Source: Sphingobium sp. EM0848
GTDB taxonomy: Bacteria; Pseudomonadota; Alphaproteobacteria; Sphingomonadales; Sphingomonadaceae
Assembly: GCF_013375555.1 (NCBI RefSeq)
Contig: NZ_JABXWB010000005.1
Location: 1,253,501 to 1,317,500 of the forward strand
DNA length: 64,000 bases
Direction of reading: 5' to 3'
Of this stretch, positions 7,759 through 16,889 are shown piece after piece. Within the stretch, counting starts at the first letter, position 1. Every line of letters starts with the position of its first letter. The notes beneath the pieces were generated by a model. That model searched no databases. It worked only from the letters and a program-made list of their open reading frames with translations, and was not told where the DNA came from. Both the position numbers and the translations under genes were made by a program.

Positions 7759-8931
7759 ATGCGTGATGCTGTCATTGTTTCGACCGCGCGGACACCGATC
7801 GGCAAGGCCTATCGCGGTGCGTTCAATAATCTGCCTGCCCCTTCGCTCGCGGCCCATGCGATCCGCGCGGCGGTGGCCCGCTCCGGCGTCAATCCGGCTG
7901 AAGTGGAGGATTGTGTTCTTGGCGCCGCCTTGCCTCAGGGGCACCAGCAGACGGTTGGCCGCACCGCGGCACTGCGCGCCGGACTGCCTGTAAGCGTTGC
8001 CGGCGTAACGATCGATCGCCAGTGCGCGTCCGGCCTGATGGCAATCGCGACGGCGGCCAAGCAGGTCATTGTCGATGGCATGGATGTTGTGGTGGCCGGC
8101 GGCGTGGAGTCCATTTCCCTGGTCCAGACCCCGGAATTGCGCATCACGCAGGACCCTGCGCTGCTGGCGATGCATGGCGATGTCTACATGCCCATGCTCG
8201 ATACCGCAGAGGTCGTCACGCGGCGCTATGGCATCACGCGGGAGCGTCAGGACGCCTATGCCCTTCGTTCGCAGCAACGCACCGCCGCTGCCCAGGCGGC
8301 GGGAGCTTTCGACGACGAAATCGTTCCGGTCGAGGCGACCATGCTCGTGACGGATAAGGCGACCGGTGCGGTTTCGGAGCGTCTTGTCACCCTGTCGCGG
8401 GATGAAGGCAATCGTCCATCGACGATTTTGGACGACCTTGCCGCGCTTAACCCCGTCCGTCCGGATGGTACGGTCACTGCGGGCAATGCCAGCCAACTCT
8501 CTGATGGCGCTTCGGCTTGCGTGATCATGGATGGCGCTCTTGCGCGGGCGCGCGGATTACAGCCACTTGGCCGTTATGTCGGTGTCGCATTTGCTGGAAC
8601 GGAACCCGACGAGATGGGAATTGGGCCAGTTTATGCCGTGCCCAGGCTGCTCAAGCGATTTGGTCTTGGGGTGGAAGATATAGGGCTGTGGGAACTCAAC
8701 GAGGCCTTTGCTACACAGGTGCTCTATTGCCAGGACGTGCTTGGCATAGCCGACGAACGGCTCAACGTGAACGGGGGCGCCATTTCGATCGGTCACCCCT
8801 ATGGCATGTCGGGTGCGCGCATGGTCGGACACGCGTTGATTGAGGGCCGCCGCCGCGGATGCAGCTATGTCGTGATCACCATGTGCGTGGGTGGTGGCAT
8901 GGGTGCGGCTGGCCTCTTTGAGATAATCTAA
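7759..8931 (+). CDS. Acetyl-CoA acetyltransferase family thiolase
   Basis: The 390-residue product has all thiolase catalytic features: Cys89 in [16 protein letters not shown], the His motif [16 protein letters not shown] and the C-terminal CVGGGMG. It would cleave a 3-oxoacyl-CoA with CoA, or condense acetyl-CoA units. ATG 7759 after GAGAGAGG is chosen over a TTG 33 bases upstream. It is monocistronic by layout, with a hairpin terminator after it, and probably supplies the final beta-oxidation-type step for the surrounding pathway. Confidence 0.88.
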   Translation: MRDAVIVSTARTPIGKAYRGAFNNLPAPSLAAHAIRAAVARSGVNPAEVEDCVLGAALPQGHQQTVGRTAALRAGLPVSVAGVTIDRQCASGLMAIATAAKQVIVDGMDVVVAGGVESISLVQTPELRITQDPALLAMHGDVYMPMLDTAEVVTRRYGITRERQDAYALRSQQRTAAAQAAGAFDDEIVPVEATMLVTDKATGAVSERLVTLSRDEGNRPSTILDDLAALNPVRPDGTVTAGNASQLSDGASACVIMDGALARARGLQPLGRYVGVAFAGTEPDEMGIGPVYAVPRLLKRFGLGVEDIGLWELNEAFATQVLYCQDVLGIADERLNVNGGAISIGHPYGMSGARMVGHALIEGRRRGCSYVVITMCVGGGMGAAGLFEII

Positions 8932-8992
8932 GCAATTTCCAGGCAATCGGATCGACGATCTGGTTGCACGATCGGGATTTGCCGACCTTTGC

Positions 8993-9030
8993 ATCGGGTG
9001 CCAGCGTGCAGCTTGCACCCGATATTTTCG
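8993..9030 (+). terminator. Intrinsic terminator after thiolase gene
   Basis: ATCGGGTGC (8993-9001) pairs with GCACCCGAT (9015-9023), followed at once by ATTTTCG. It separates the thiolase from the TonB receptor gene. Confidence 0.6.
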
Positions 9031-9070
9031 TTATGTGACCGTCTATTACCCAAAAAATCGCCAAATACGA

Positions 9071-9099
9071 CTGTTAAACGACACAAGAGTCTGTACAAT
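9071..9099 (+). promoter_or_regulatory. Possible promoter of the TonB receptor gene
   Basis: A good -10 box TACAAT lies at 9094-9099 in the AT-rich leader upstream of the receptor. The -35 region (about 9071-9076, CTGTTA) is weak, as expected if an activator is needed. Confidence 0.25.
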
Positions 9100-9191
9100 A
9101 CGATCGTAAAGGGTAATAATGGGCACGGGAATTCCCCAAGAAGGATTCGGCCCGAAACTGGCCGTCAAAAAGGGACTAATGGGAGGGTGTT

Positions 9192-11561
9192 ATGGCTTTT
9201 CGTGCCCGTCATTCCGTATATCTGGTAGCAACAATCCTTGGCAGCGGACTTTTTGTCCCGCTATCTGCGAACGCGCAGCAAAATGCAGGCGCAGATGCGC
9301 CGGCAGAAACGCCGGTGCAGCCCAATTCCTCCTATGACATTATCGTCACCGCGCAGAAGCGCAGCGAACGGCTGAGCGATGTTCCGCTCTCGATCACCGC
9401 TGCGACGGGTGAGCAGCTGGAGCGCCGGGGCATTACCTCGGCCGCCGATCTCGCGAAGATCGCGCCGGGCTTCACCTTCAGTCAAAGTCAGAACGGCACG
9501 CCCGTCTTCTCGGTGCGTGGCGTGGGCTTCTATTCCGAAACAATCGCCGCTGCCTCGACAGTCACCGTTTATGTCGACCAGATACCGCTTCCTTATGCCC
9601 GAATGACCGAAGGCGCCACGTTGGACCTGGAGCGTGTCGAAGTACTCAAGGGGCCGCAAGGAACATTGTTCGGCCAGAACTCCACGGCAGGGGCCATCAA
9701 CTATATCGCGGCCAAGCCGACCGCGGAACCGGAAGGTGCCGTTTCGCTCACTTATGGCCGCTTCAATCAGATCGACGTCGACGGTCATATCAGTGGCCCC
9801 CTGTCCGACACTCTGTCGGCACGGCTGGCCTTTCGCTCCGAGCGGCGCGACGACTGGCAGAAGAGCAGCACTCGCGACGAGACGACCGGCCAGCACAATT
9901 TCATGGCAGCGCGCTTGCTGCTGGATTGGAAGCCCACCGAACGGCTGAGCTTCGAGCTGAATGTGAATGGCTGGCGTGACCGGTCGGACACGCAGGTCGG
10001 GCAGGCCCGCTCCTATCTGCCCGTGGCGCCGGGACCTGCGCTGACGCCTCAGACGCTGGCCACGCAGACCGCATTGATCAACTATCCCTACGTTACATCC
10101 AATGACAATCGGCTGACGGACTGGGATGTGGGGCGGAGCAGGCGGCGCAACGACCGCTTTTATCAGATCGCGCTGCGCGGTGATTACGAACTGACCGATG
10201 ACATCAAGCTGATTTCACTGTCTTCCTATACGCATATGCGCCTGTTCGATCCCATTGATGGCGACGCAACCAATGTGCCGGCGCTCACGGTGGACCAGAC
10301 CGGCCGTCTCCGGGCATTTACTCAGGAGCTTCGCGTAGAGGGCGATTCCGGACCGCTCAAATGGGTCGTGGGTGGAAACTATCAATATTCAAAGAGCAAC
10401 GAACTGCAAAACAATAGGATTACAGGGTCCAATGCGCAGGTGCCCCTGCCGCCGGATTTCACGACCGGCATTCATCATCGTGGCAACCGTCTGTTGAATA
10501 ACCAGCGCGTTCGTTCAATAGCGGGCTTTGCCAATGCGGATTATGCGCTGACCGATACGATCAGGTTCCAGGCAGGTATTCGCTACACGAAGGAAAATCG
10601 TGACTTCAGCGGTTGTGTTGCCGATACTGCGTCCGACCCCTTTGGCCTGCGGGTGATCTACCCGCCGTTTGTCGTGCCCGGCCAGTGTCTGACGTTGCTT
10701 CCTGACGGCAGCTTCGGCCTGTTCAATTCGAAATTGGATGAGCACAATGTGTCCTGGCGTGCAGGCCTCAACTGGAAGCCGAACCCGCAGACGCTGCTCT
10801 ACGCCAATGTCACCAAGGGTTATAAGACGGGTGATTTTGGGACTCTTCCGGGGCTTGATTACCGTCTCTATGAGCCGGTGCGGCAGGAATCGGTTCTCGC
10901 CTATGAAGCGGGTTTCAAGACTTCGCTGCTCGACCGGATGGCGGATGTCTCGGGCGCCGTCTTCTACTATGATTATGCCGACAAGCAGACGCAGGGGCAG
11001 CGGAATCTGCCGCCATTTGGCAATCTGCCCTTCCTCGTCAATGTCCCCAAGGCGCGTGTGGTCGGCGCGGAAATGGATCTGACGCTACGCCCGATGACCG
11101 GCCTTCGCATCAATCTTGCGGGCACCTATGTCAACTCCAAGGTGAACGGCACGGCCATCGTTGCGAGCCCATTCGCGCCGGTAACGGTGGATGCGAGGGG
11201 CGATGTGTTGCCCAATACGCCGAAATGGCAGGGGACGGCGGACGTCGAATACAGCTTCCCGGTCAGCGGAAACGCGGAAGCCTATATCGGTGCAAGCGCA
11301 AGCTACCGTTCGAAGGCCTATGCGGCCCTTGGTGCAACCCGTGGCCCCGCCGGCACGGAAGATACCTTCAAGATCGATGGTTATAGTCTGATCGATTTGC
11401 GGGCTGGTGTCACGTTCGACAAGCGCTACACCGTGCAACTCTGGGGCAAGAATGTGACCAACAAGAATTACTGGAACAACGTCACGCACATTTACGACAC
11501 AGTGGATCGCGTCACGGGTCAGCCAGCCACTTATGGTGTGACGCTCTCGGCCAAGTTTTGA
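9192..11561 (+). CDS. TonB-dependent outer-membrane receptor
   Basis: The 789-residue protein has a signal peptide cut near residue 29 (SANA/QQ), a TonB box DIIVTAQKR (49-57), a plug domain (about 60-170: SVRGVGFYSE, VEVLKGPQGTLFGQNSTAGAINY) and a long beta-barrel ending in Phe (YGVTLSAKF). GGGAGGG precedes the ATG. There is no STN signalling domain, so it is a plain transporter. Its position at the end of the catabolic cluster suggests uptake of the cluster's growth substrate, a common arrangement in sphingomonads. Confidence 0.9.
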   Translation: MAFRARHSVYLVATILGSGLFVPLSANAQQNAGADAPAETPVQPNSSYDIIVTAQKRSERLSDVPLSITAATGEQLERRGITSAADLAKIAPGFTFSQSQNGTPVFSVRGVGFYSETIAAASTVTVYVDQIPLPYARMTEGATLDLERVEVLKGPQGTLFGQNSTAGAINYIAAKPTAEPEGAVSLTYGRFNQIDVDGHISGPLSDTLSARLAFRSERRDDWQKSSTRDETTGQHNFMAARLLLDWKPTERLSFELNVNGWRDRSDTQVGQARSYLPVAPGPALTPQTLATQTALINYPYVTSNDNRLTDWDVGRSRRRNDRFYQIALRGDYELTDDIKLISLSSYTHMRLFDPIDGDATNVPALTVDQTGRLRAFTQELRVEGDSGPLKWVVGGNYQYSKSNELQNNRITGSNAQVPLPPDFTTGIHHRGNRLLNNQRVRSIAGFANADYALTDTIRFQAGIRYTKENRDFSGCVADTASDPFGLRVIYPPFVVPGQCLTLLPDGSFGLFNSKLDEHNVSWRAGLNWKPNPQTLLYANVTKGYKTGDFGTLPGLDYRLYEPVRQESVLAYEAGFKTSLLDRMADVSGAVFYYDYADKQTQGQRNLPPFGNLPFLVNVPKARVVGAEMDLTLRPMTGLRINLAGTYVNSKVNGTAIVASPFAPVTVDARGDVLPNTPKWQGTADVEYSFPVSGNAEAYIGASASYRSKAYAALGATRGPAGTEDTFKIDGYSLIDLRAGVTFDKRYTVQLWGKNVTNKNYWNNVTHIYDTVDRVTGQPATYGVTLSAKF

Positions 11562-11569
11562 ACGGGAAA

Positions 11570-11604
11570 GGTAGCGGCGGCAATTCAGGTTGCCGCCGCC
11601 TACC
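11570..11604 (+). terminator. GC-rich hairpin after TonB receptor
   Basis: GGTAGCGGCGGCAA pairs with TTGCCGCCGCCTACC across a short loop with a one-base bulge, nine bases after the receptor stop. No T-run follows, so termination may be Rho-assisted. Confidence 0.5.
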
Positions 11605-11905
11605 TCTAACGGCTGGAACTTTCCGATATACCGTGGTACGGAGGCAAAGCTGTTCTTCGCCACCCAATAACGGGCCTCGACCTGATCGCCAGTCGGCCCC
11701 CTAGCGGCCTTGCCAAGGCGAGGCCGCCTTCCTGTCGCAAAAATCTTTGTTTCCGCTGCCGGTGAGAACCAGACACCGCCGCAAAGTATCCGCGTGGTAA
11801 AGTGCGAAAGCGGCACTGGCATCGGCGAGCATTCACATGTTCAGCGCATTGGGACGATTGAGCGTTACAAGGGTGACGGTTCCACGCCGATCTACTCATA
11901 TGCTC
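11605..11905. other. Intergenic stretch without a confident gene
   Basis: About 300 bases lie between the receptor terminator and the convergent hydrolase gene. A plus-strand frame is open from 11686 to 11925 with a TTG at 11710 (about 71 codons, containing CESGTGIGEHSHVQ), but it has no ribosome site, overlaps the 3' end of the hydrolase gene and matches nothing I know. It may be a degraded gene. Confidence 0.3.
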
Positions 11906-12979
11906 TCAAAGCGCAGGGAAATTAGCCTCCAATTCCGGCAAAGGAATCCACTCTTCGCTAACCGGCAAGGGAGCAAAGAGAGGATTGATTATCTCGTCGG
12001 TGACATCTTCAGGCCGTTCATGTTGCCACCGCGGTTCATTGTCTTTGTCGAAGATGAGGGCGCGTACTCCTTCAATGAAGTCGGGGCGACGAATAGCACG
12101 ACAGGCGATGCGATATTCATTGCGCATATTGTCGGCGAAATCCGTGAAAGCGGCGCCTTCAACCAATTGCCGAAGCGCTACCTTAACCGTCTGCGGTGAC
12201 TTGGTTGACAGAGCGGCCAACTGTTCTCGTGCCCAGGCTGAGCTATCGGAACGAAGCGCTGCGAGAATATCCTCAAAGTCATCCGATGCGAACAGCCTGT
12301 CGATATCATGCTTTTGTGCGATCAGGCGCGATACATAGGGCGGTTCGTTCGCAAGATCGAGAAGGGCGGGGAGATCGTCTGGATTTCTGAGAATCCGCTC
12401 CTTCAGCGCAGCAAGCCGTCTCGATTGAACATAATGCGTTGCAAGCCCGATGGCGGCGCAATCTGCCCCATCGATTCGCGCTCCTGTCGCGGCCAGCCAT
12501 GTGCCGATACGGCCGGGGAGGCGCGGCAGGAACCAGCCGCCACCGACATCGGGGAACAGGCCGATGCCCGTTTCCGGCATGGCAAAGAGTGTTCGTTCAC
12601 TGGCGACCCGGTAGCGGCATGGCAGTGAAATCCCCACGCCGCCACCCATGACGATGCCGTCGATGAAGGCGACGATCGGCTTTTCATAGACGAACAGCAG
12701 ATGGTTCATCCGATATTCGGTGAAGAAGAACCGCTCGGCCTCGGAGCAGTCGCCCTTGGCGCTGCTGGCGATCATGGCAATGTCGCCGCCCGCGCAAAAA
12801 CCGCGACCCTCCGCATGGTCGAGCATCACGGCAACGATGCTCTCATCCGTCCGCCACGCCAGCAGCGCGTCGATGATGGCGCTGCACATCTCCGTGGTTA
12901 GCGCGTGGATCGCCCTGGGCCGGTTCAGCCGGATGCGCCCCACGCCATTGTCGATGGAAATCAGAAGCTGATCAGTCAT
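11906..12979 (-). CDS. 3-hydroxyisobutyryl-CoA hydrolase / enoyl-CoA hydratase family
   Basis: The product (357 residues) has the crotonase fold: GRGFCAGGDIAMI forms the first oxyanion-hole loop, and DGIVMGGGVGISLPCRYRVASERTLFAMPETGIGLFPDVGGGWFLPRLPG is the extended active-site region characteristic of 3-hydroxyisobutyryl-CoA hydrolases rather than plain hydratases. It would hydrolyse 3-hydroxyisobutyryl-CoA in valine breakdown. ATG 12979 with GGGAGA upstream is preferred; an earlier ATG at 12997 would give a 4-base ATGA overlap with the upstream dehydrogenase. The two genes form an operon. Confidence 0.85.
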   Translation of the reverse strand: MTDQLLISIDNGVGRIRLNRPRAIHALTTEMCSAIIDALLAWRTDESIVAVMLDHAEGRGFCAGGDIAMIASSAKGDCSEAERFFFTEYRMNHLLFVYEKPIVAFIDGIVMGGGVGISLPCRYRVASERTLFAMPETGIGLFPDVGGGWFLPRLPGRIGTWLAATGARIDGADCAAIGLATHYVQSRRLAALKERILRNPDDLPALLDLANEPPYVSRLIAQKHDIDRLFASDDFEDILAALRSDSSAWAREQLAALSTKSPQTVKVALRQLVEGAAFTDFADNMRNEYRIACRAIRRPDFIEGVRALIFDKDNEPRWQHERPEDVTDEIINPLFAPLPVSEEWIPLPELEANFPAL

Positions 12980-12993
12980 ATTGTCTCCCGCGC

Positions 12994-14136
12994 TCATTGC
13001 CGCAGCATGTCACGGGCGATGATCATGCGCATGACCTGATTGGTGCCTTCCAGGATGGAATGCACGCGCAAATCACGCCAGAAGCGTTCGATCGGATAGT
13101 CCATCAGATAGCCATAGCCGCCATGCAGTTGCAGCGCCCGGTCGACCACGGATGAGCCGGTGTCGGTCGCCAGCCGCTTGGCCATGGCGGCAAAGCGCGT
13201 CTTGTCGGGCGCATTTTCCGTCACCTTGACCGCCGCCGCGTAGAGCAGGGTGCGCGCGGCCTGCAATTCCGTCTCCATATCCGCCAGCATGAACTGGCTG
13301 TTCTGGAAATCCGCGATGCTCTGGCCGAACTGCTTGCGGTCCTTGCTATAGGAGAGCGCTTCGTCGATGCAGCGCTGCGCCCCGCCCAGCGAGCAGGCGC
13401 CGATATTGAGCCGCCCGCCGTCCAGCCCCATCATTGCGATGCGGAAGCCTTCGCCCTCCGCACCGACCAGATTTTCCACCGGCACGCGAACGCCGTCGAA
13501 ATTGACCTGCGCCGTGGGTTGCGAATGCCAGCCAAGCTTGCGTTCCTGCGCGCCGAAGCTGACGCCGGGCATGTCCTTTTCGATGACGAGGCAGGATATG
13601 CCCTTGGGGCCTTCGTCGCCGGTGCGGACCATGACGACATAGATTTCATTCTCCCCGCCGCCCGAGATGAACTGCTTGGAGCCGGTGACGACATAATGGT
13701 CGCCGTCCCTGACCGCTTTGGTCTTGAGCGCCGCCGCGTCGGACCCGGACCCCGCTTCGGTCAGGCAATAGCTGCCGATCCGCTCCATCGGCACCATGGA
13801 GGGGAGATATTTGTCCTTCACCGCCTGCGAACCGAAGCGGTCGATCATCCAGGCCGCCATATTGTGGATCGAGATGAAGGCGCTGGTCGACGGACAGCCA
13901 TAGGCCATCGCCTCCATGATCAGCGCCGCCTCCAGCCGGCCAAGGCCGATGCCGCCCGCTTCCTCCGACACATAGATGCCGCCAAAGCCCAGCTCCGCCG
14001 CCGCGCGGATCGTGTCGCGGGGGAAGATATGCTTTTCGTCCCATTCCGCCGCATAAGGCGTGATCGCATCGGCGGTGAACCGCCGCGCCATCTCCGCAAT
14101 GGCCAACTGGTCCTCGGTGAGATCGAACTGGCTCAT
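12994..14136 (-). CDS. Acyl-CoA dehydrogenase (isobutyryl-CoA dehydrogenase type)
   Basis: The 380-residue flavoprotein begins MSQFDLTEDQLAIAEMARRF, as short/branched-chain acyl-CoA dehydrogenases do. It shows YCLTEAGSGSDAAALKT (FAD and substrate site), the QFGQSIADFQ motif and the C-terminal ILEGTNQVMRMIIARDML with the Glu used as catalytic base in this subgroup. Pairing with the 3-hydroxyisobutyryl-CoA hydrolase points to valine degradation in the cytosol. ATG 14136 is favoured; a 25-residue upstream extension does not look like family sequence. Confidence 0.88.
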   Translation of the reverse strand: MSQFDLTEDQLAIAEMARRFTADAITPYAAEWDEKHIFPRDTIRAAAELGFGGIYVSEEAGGIGLGRLEAALIMEAMAYGCPSTSAFISIHNMAAWMIDRFGSQAVKDKYLPSMVPMERIGSYCLTEAGSGSDAAALKTKAVRDGDHYVVTGSKQFISGGGENEIYVVMVRTGDEGPKGISCLVIEKDMPGVSFGAQERKLGWHSQPTAQVNFDGVRVPVENLVGAEGEGFRIAMMGLDGGRLNIGACSLGGAQRCIDEALSYSKDRKQFGQSIADFQNSQFMLADMETELQAARTLLYAAAVKVTENAPDKTRFAAMAKRLATDTGSSVVDRALQLHGGYGYLMDYPIERFWRDLRVHSILEGTNQVMRMIIARDMLRQ

Positions 14137-14534
14137 AAAACTATCCTGTGGCCCATGATATTGGGATGGTGCACATAGATGCACATTCCATTGCCGGAAT
14201 GATGAAAGCATTCTCGCGCATTTGCATCTCTAGTTAAAACGGTGTCACTGAAGCACGGTCGTAGCGGAGGCATTGATCGCTTCCCCCTACTGCTGCAATT
14301 GAGCCAAATCCGATCCGAAGTCAATATAACTTGGCGTATGTAAAGTATATTTTATTGCTCTCGACGGATTGCCCAGCGTGAAGATCAGCCAATTGTGCCG
14401 AGCTGGAACGTTCGATCGTCTCAAGAACAAGGAGGGAGAGCTGAAGTGATGGTGGATGCCGGCATTCGCGTCAATCCGCCGTTAGACGGGTGGCAAGGTC
14501 TTTGATGAACCATTGGCTCGCGCACCCGGGTGGT
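14137..14534. other. Intergenic region with AT-rich promoter-like DNA
   Basis: This stretch holds the upstream region of the acyl-CoA dehydrogenase gene. An AT-rich patch at about 14318-14358 could contain promoters. No complete gene, RNA or strong repeat was seen. Its right end borders a LysR remnant. Confidence 0.3.
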
Positions 14535-14673
14535 TTGCTTCTCAAGCAATTGGATTGATTGGCTGACTGCCGATTGCACGCGTCCCAGCCTGCGCCCGGC
14601 TGCGGAAAAGCTGCCCGTCCCGGCAACGTCCACAAGCATCCGCAATTGATTGAGCGGTGAGCCCTTCAAGCAT
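14535..14673 (-). pseudogene. LysR regulator remnant (N-terminal HTH only)
   Basis: A good ribosome site (GGGAG) and start MLEGLT lie at 14673. The reading frame then shifts, and in the next frame NQLRMLVDVAGTGSFSAAGR and VQSAVSQSIQLLEKQ follow, a clear LysR helix-turn-helix. Homology ends at about 14535, and the whole effector domain is missing. The intact LysR at 21915-22835 has the same SFSAAGRRL..QSAVS pattern, so the remnant belongs to a related subfamily. It faces the yceI operon and was perhaps its former regulator. Confidence 0.7.
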
Positions 14674-14772
14674 GATCTATCTCCCTGGCCGATGGATATC
14701 ATCAATATTTGACCAGTTCTATCGTGTTTATCGATGATCTACCTTGCAGAAGACATTGCAGGGAGAAAACTC

Positions 14773-15378
14773 TTGGCCCGTTATCATCTAGGATTTGCTC
14801 TTTTCGTATCCGCGCTGACCGCCGCTCCGACGGTTGCGCAGGCGCAGCCCGCCGCCGTCCAGGCCGGAGCCTATGGCGTTGAGGCGGCACACACGCGCAT
14901 TCTCTTCTCGGTCTCACATATGGGTTTTTCGACTTGGTACGGTGAATTTACCGGAGCTTCCGGCACGCTTGACCTTGATCCGGCGAAGCTGGCCCAGTCC
15001 AAGGTGGACATCACCGTTCCGGCCGCCTCGCTCAGCACCAGCAATGCGACGCTCGACGGGGAGTTGAAGGGCGACAAATGGTTCAATGTGGCGCAGTTTG
15101 ATACGATCCGGTTTCATTCGACCCGCATTACCAAGACTGGAGAAAACACCGCGGATGTCACGGGCGATCTGACCCTTCACGGTGTTACCAAGCCAGTGGT
15201 CCTGAAGGCGAAGTTCAATGCCGCAGGCGCCAATCCGCTGACCAAGGCCTATACGGTCGGCTTCGAGGTTGCAGGCGACGTCAAGCGCAGCGATTTCGGC
15301 GTTTCGACCTATGTTCCGCTGATCGGCGACAATGTGCACCTGATCATCAGCGCGGCCTTCGAAAAGAAGGCAGGGTGA
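14773..15378 (+). CDS. yceI: YceI-family periplasmic polyisoprenoid-binding protein
   Basis: TTG at 14773, six bases after GGAGAA, is chosen because the signal peptide (ARYHLGFALFVSALTAAPTVAQA/QPA) begins exactly there; an ATG at 14734 would add a charged, non-signal extension. The mature part is a YceI lipocalin-like barrel with the motifs HTRILFSVSHMG, GELKGDKWFNV and GVTKPVVLKAKF. Members bind isoprenoid quinones or other amphiphiles in the periplasm. The stop overlaps the cytochrome b561 start, so the genes form a coupled operon. Confidence 0.88.
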   Translation: MARYHLGFALFVSALTAAPTVAQAQPAAVQAGAYGVEAAHTRILFSVSHMGFSTWYGEFTGASGTLDLDPAKLAQSKVDITVPAASLSTSNATLDGELKGDKWFNVAQFDTIRFHSTRITKTGENTADVTGDLTLHGVTKPVVLKAKFNAAGANPLTKAYTVGFEVAGDVKRSDFGVSTYVPLIGDNVHLIISAAFEKKAG

Positions 15379-16004
15379 CTGTCTCGATGAAGATGCGTGC
15401 GGAATCCTTCGCGGTGTCGGCGCAGAGATATTCGACCGGCGCGATCATCCTCCATTGGGTGATCGCGGCGTTCATAGTCTGGAATCTCGTGCTTGGCTTC
15501 CGCATGCACGGTGCCAAGGGGTTGGAACAGTTCAACCTGTTTCAGTTGCACAAGTCCGTGGGGCTTGTCGTGCTCGTCCTGAGCATGCTGCGACTGATCT
15601 GGCGCCTGGTTCATAGGCCACCGCCGCTTCCCGAGGCTATGCATGGCTGGGAGCGTTTGCTCGCGCAATCTGCCCATATCGGCCTCTACGGAATCATGAT
15701 CGGTCTTCCGTTGAGCGGTTGGGTCGTCGTCTCGACGAGTACGCTCAATATCCCAACACTCCTTTTCCATATTCTGCCCTGGCCGCATGTTCCATGGCTT
15801 CATGAACTGCCTCCAGTTGCGAAGGCGAGCGTCAACACCGGCTTTGCCAATCTGCATGTGATGCTCGTCTGGGGGACCATGTTGCTTCTCATGCTCCATA
15901 TCGGTGGAGCACTGAAACATCGTTTTGTCGATCGTGACGGGGTTCTGGAGCGCATGCTGCCCTTCATTGGGCGTGTTTCCCGAAATGAAGGATTTGATGA
16001 ATGA
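15375..16004 (+). CDS. Cytochrome b561 family membrane protein
   Basis: The product (209 residues) has four hydrophobic helices with paired histidines for two b hemes: IILHWVIAAF, LFQLHKSVGLV, SAHIGLYGIMIGLPLSGW and LHVMLVWGTMLLLMLHIGGALKH. The GTG start at 15375 overlaps the preceding stop (GTGA). Cytochromes of this group pass electrons between quinol and periplasmic partners. It is sandwiched between two YceI genes with 4-base overlaps on both sides, so the three products probably act together on a quinone-like lipid. Confidence 0.88.
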   Translation: MTVSMKMRAESFAVSAQRYSTGAIILHWVIAAFIVWNLVLGFRMHGAKGLEQFNLFQLHKSVGLVVLVLSMLRLIWRLVHRPPPLPEAMHGWERLLAQSAHIGLYGIMIGLPLSGWVVVSTSTLNIPTLLFHILPWPHVPWLHELPPVAKASVNTGFANLHVMLVWGTMLLLMLHIGGALKHRFVDRDGVLERMLPFIGRVSRNEGFDE

Positions 16005-16591
16005 TCCGCCTCATCGTTGCGACCCCGCTGGCGACCCTGTCACTTGCCATGGCCGCTCCCGTCCATGGTGAGCCGCCCAAATCGACGGGGGTTCCGGCTT
16101 GGAACGTTGATCAGGCGCATTCGAAGCTCGGATTTGTGGGCGCTATGAACGGTCAGTCCTTCAACGGCCAGTTCCGCCGATGGTCGGCTCAGATTCGGTT
16201 TGACCCGGCCCGGCTCAATGGTTCGACCGTCCATGTCGCGATTGAAACGAATTCAGCGGTCACGGGCGACCAGACGCGTGATGAGGCATTGCCGACGCCC
16301 GACTGGTTCTCTGCCAGGCTTTTCCCGCGGGCGACGTTTACCAGCCAGCGTTTCGTCAGTCTTGGCGGCAATAGCTACCGTGTTGATGGTGTGCTCAGGA
16401 TCAGGGATGTAACCCGCCCGGTCAGCTTTCCATTTCAACTTGCCATTCAGGGCAATAGCGCCCGGATGTCGGCTCGCATGAGCATTGACCGGACCATTTT
16501 CGGGGTTGGGCAGGGCCAGTTCAAGGGCACCGATGCGGTGGCCGCCAAAGTTGATGTCGTGATCGCGATTACCGCCAGTAAGGCAAAATGA
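16001..16591 (+). CDS. Second YceI-family periplasmic protein
   Basis: The 196-residue protein has a signal peptide (MIRLIVATPLATLSLAMAAPVHG) and a YceI domain (WNVDQAHSKLGFVGAMNG, GNSYRVDGVLRIRDVTRPVSFPF, RTIFGVGQGQFKGTDAVAAKV). It shares the fold but little sequence with the first YceI, so the two probably bind different ligands or faces. ATGA overlap with the cytochrome gene makes it the third coupled cistron. Confidence 0.85.
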   Translation: MIRLIVATPLATLSLAMAAPVHGEPPKSTGVPAWNVDQAHSKLGFVGAMNGQSFNGQFRRWSAQIRFDPARLNGSTVHVAIETNSAVTGDQTRDEALPTPDWFSARLFPRATFTSQRFVSLGGNSYRVDGVLRIRDVTRPVSFPFQLAIQGNSARMSARMSIDRTIFGVGQGQFKGTDAVAAKVDVVIAITASKAK

Positions 16592-16889
16592 TCGCGCCAT
16601 GCCGAAGTCAGTCTGGCAGGAATAAGTGATGAGGTTCCCTCACATGGTTTCATGCGCGAACTGGTGGGAAGCAATCAGCATAGGCCGCTCGAAGCCCTCC
16701 ACCGCCGCCACATCTTCGGTCGACACATCAAGGGGTAAGGCAAGCAGATAGGCACGGAAGGAAACGCGATAGTGTCGGCGCCCTTGTCGTGCATATTGCT
16801 GCTCCCGTTCAGAAGAGTTCCTTTTCGTCGCTCAATCCGGTATCCCACCGGCGAATGGCAAGACGAAACGCATCTCTGAACGGGCTGAT

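Noticed and set aside
11710..11925. TTG-initiated 71-codon frame between the TonB receptor and the hydrolase
   Set aside because: It has no ribosome site, overlaps the convergent gene's 3' end and matches no known family; it is kept only as a note in the intergenic entry.
16620..16830. Minus-strand frame containing LPLDVSTEDVAAVEGFERPM upstream of tetR
   Set aside because: It looks mildly protein-like but has no start codon or ribosome site and no recognised family, so it is not reported as a gene remnant.
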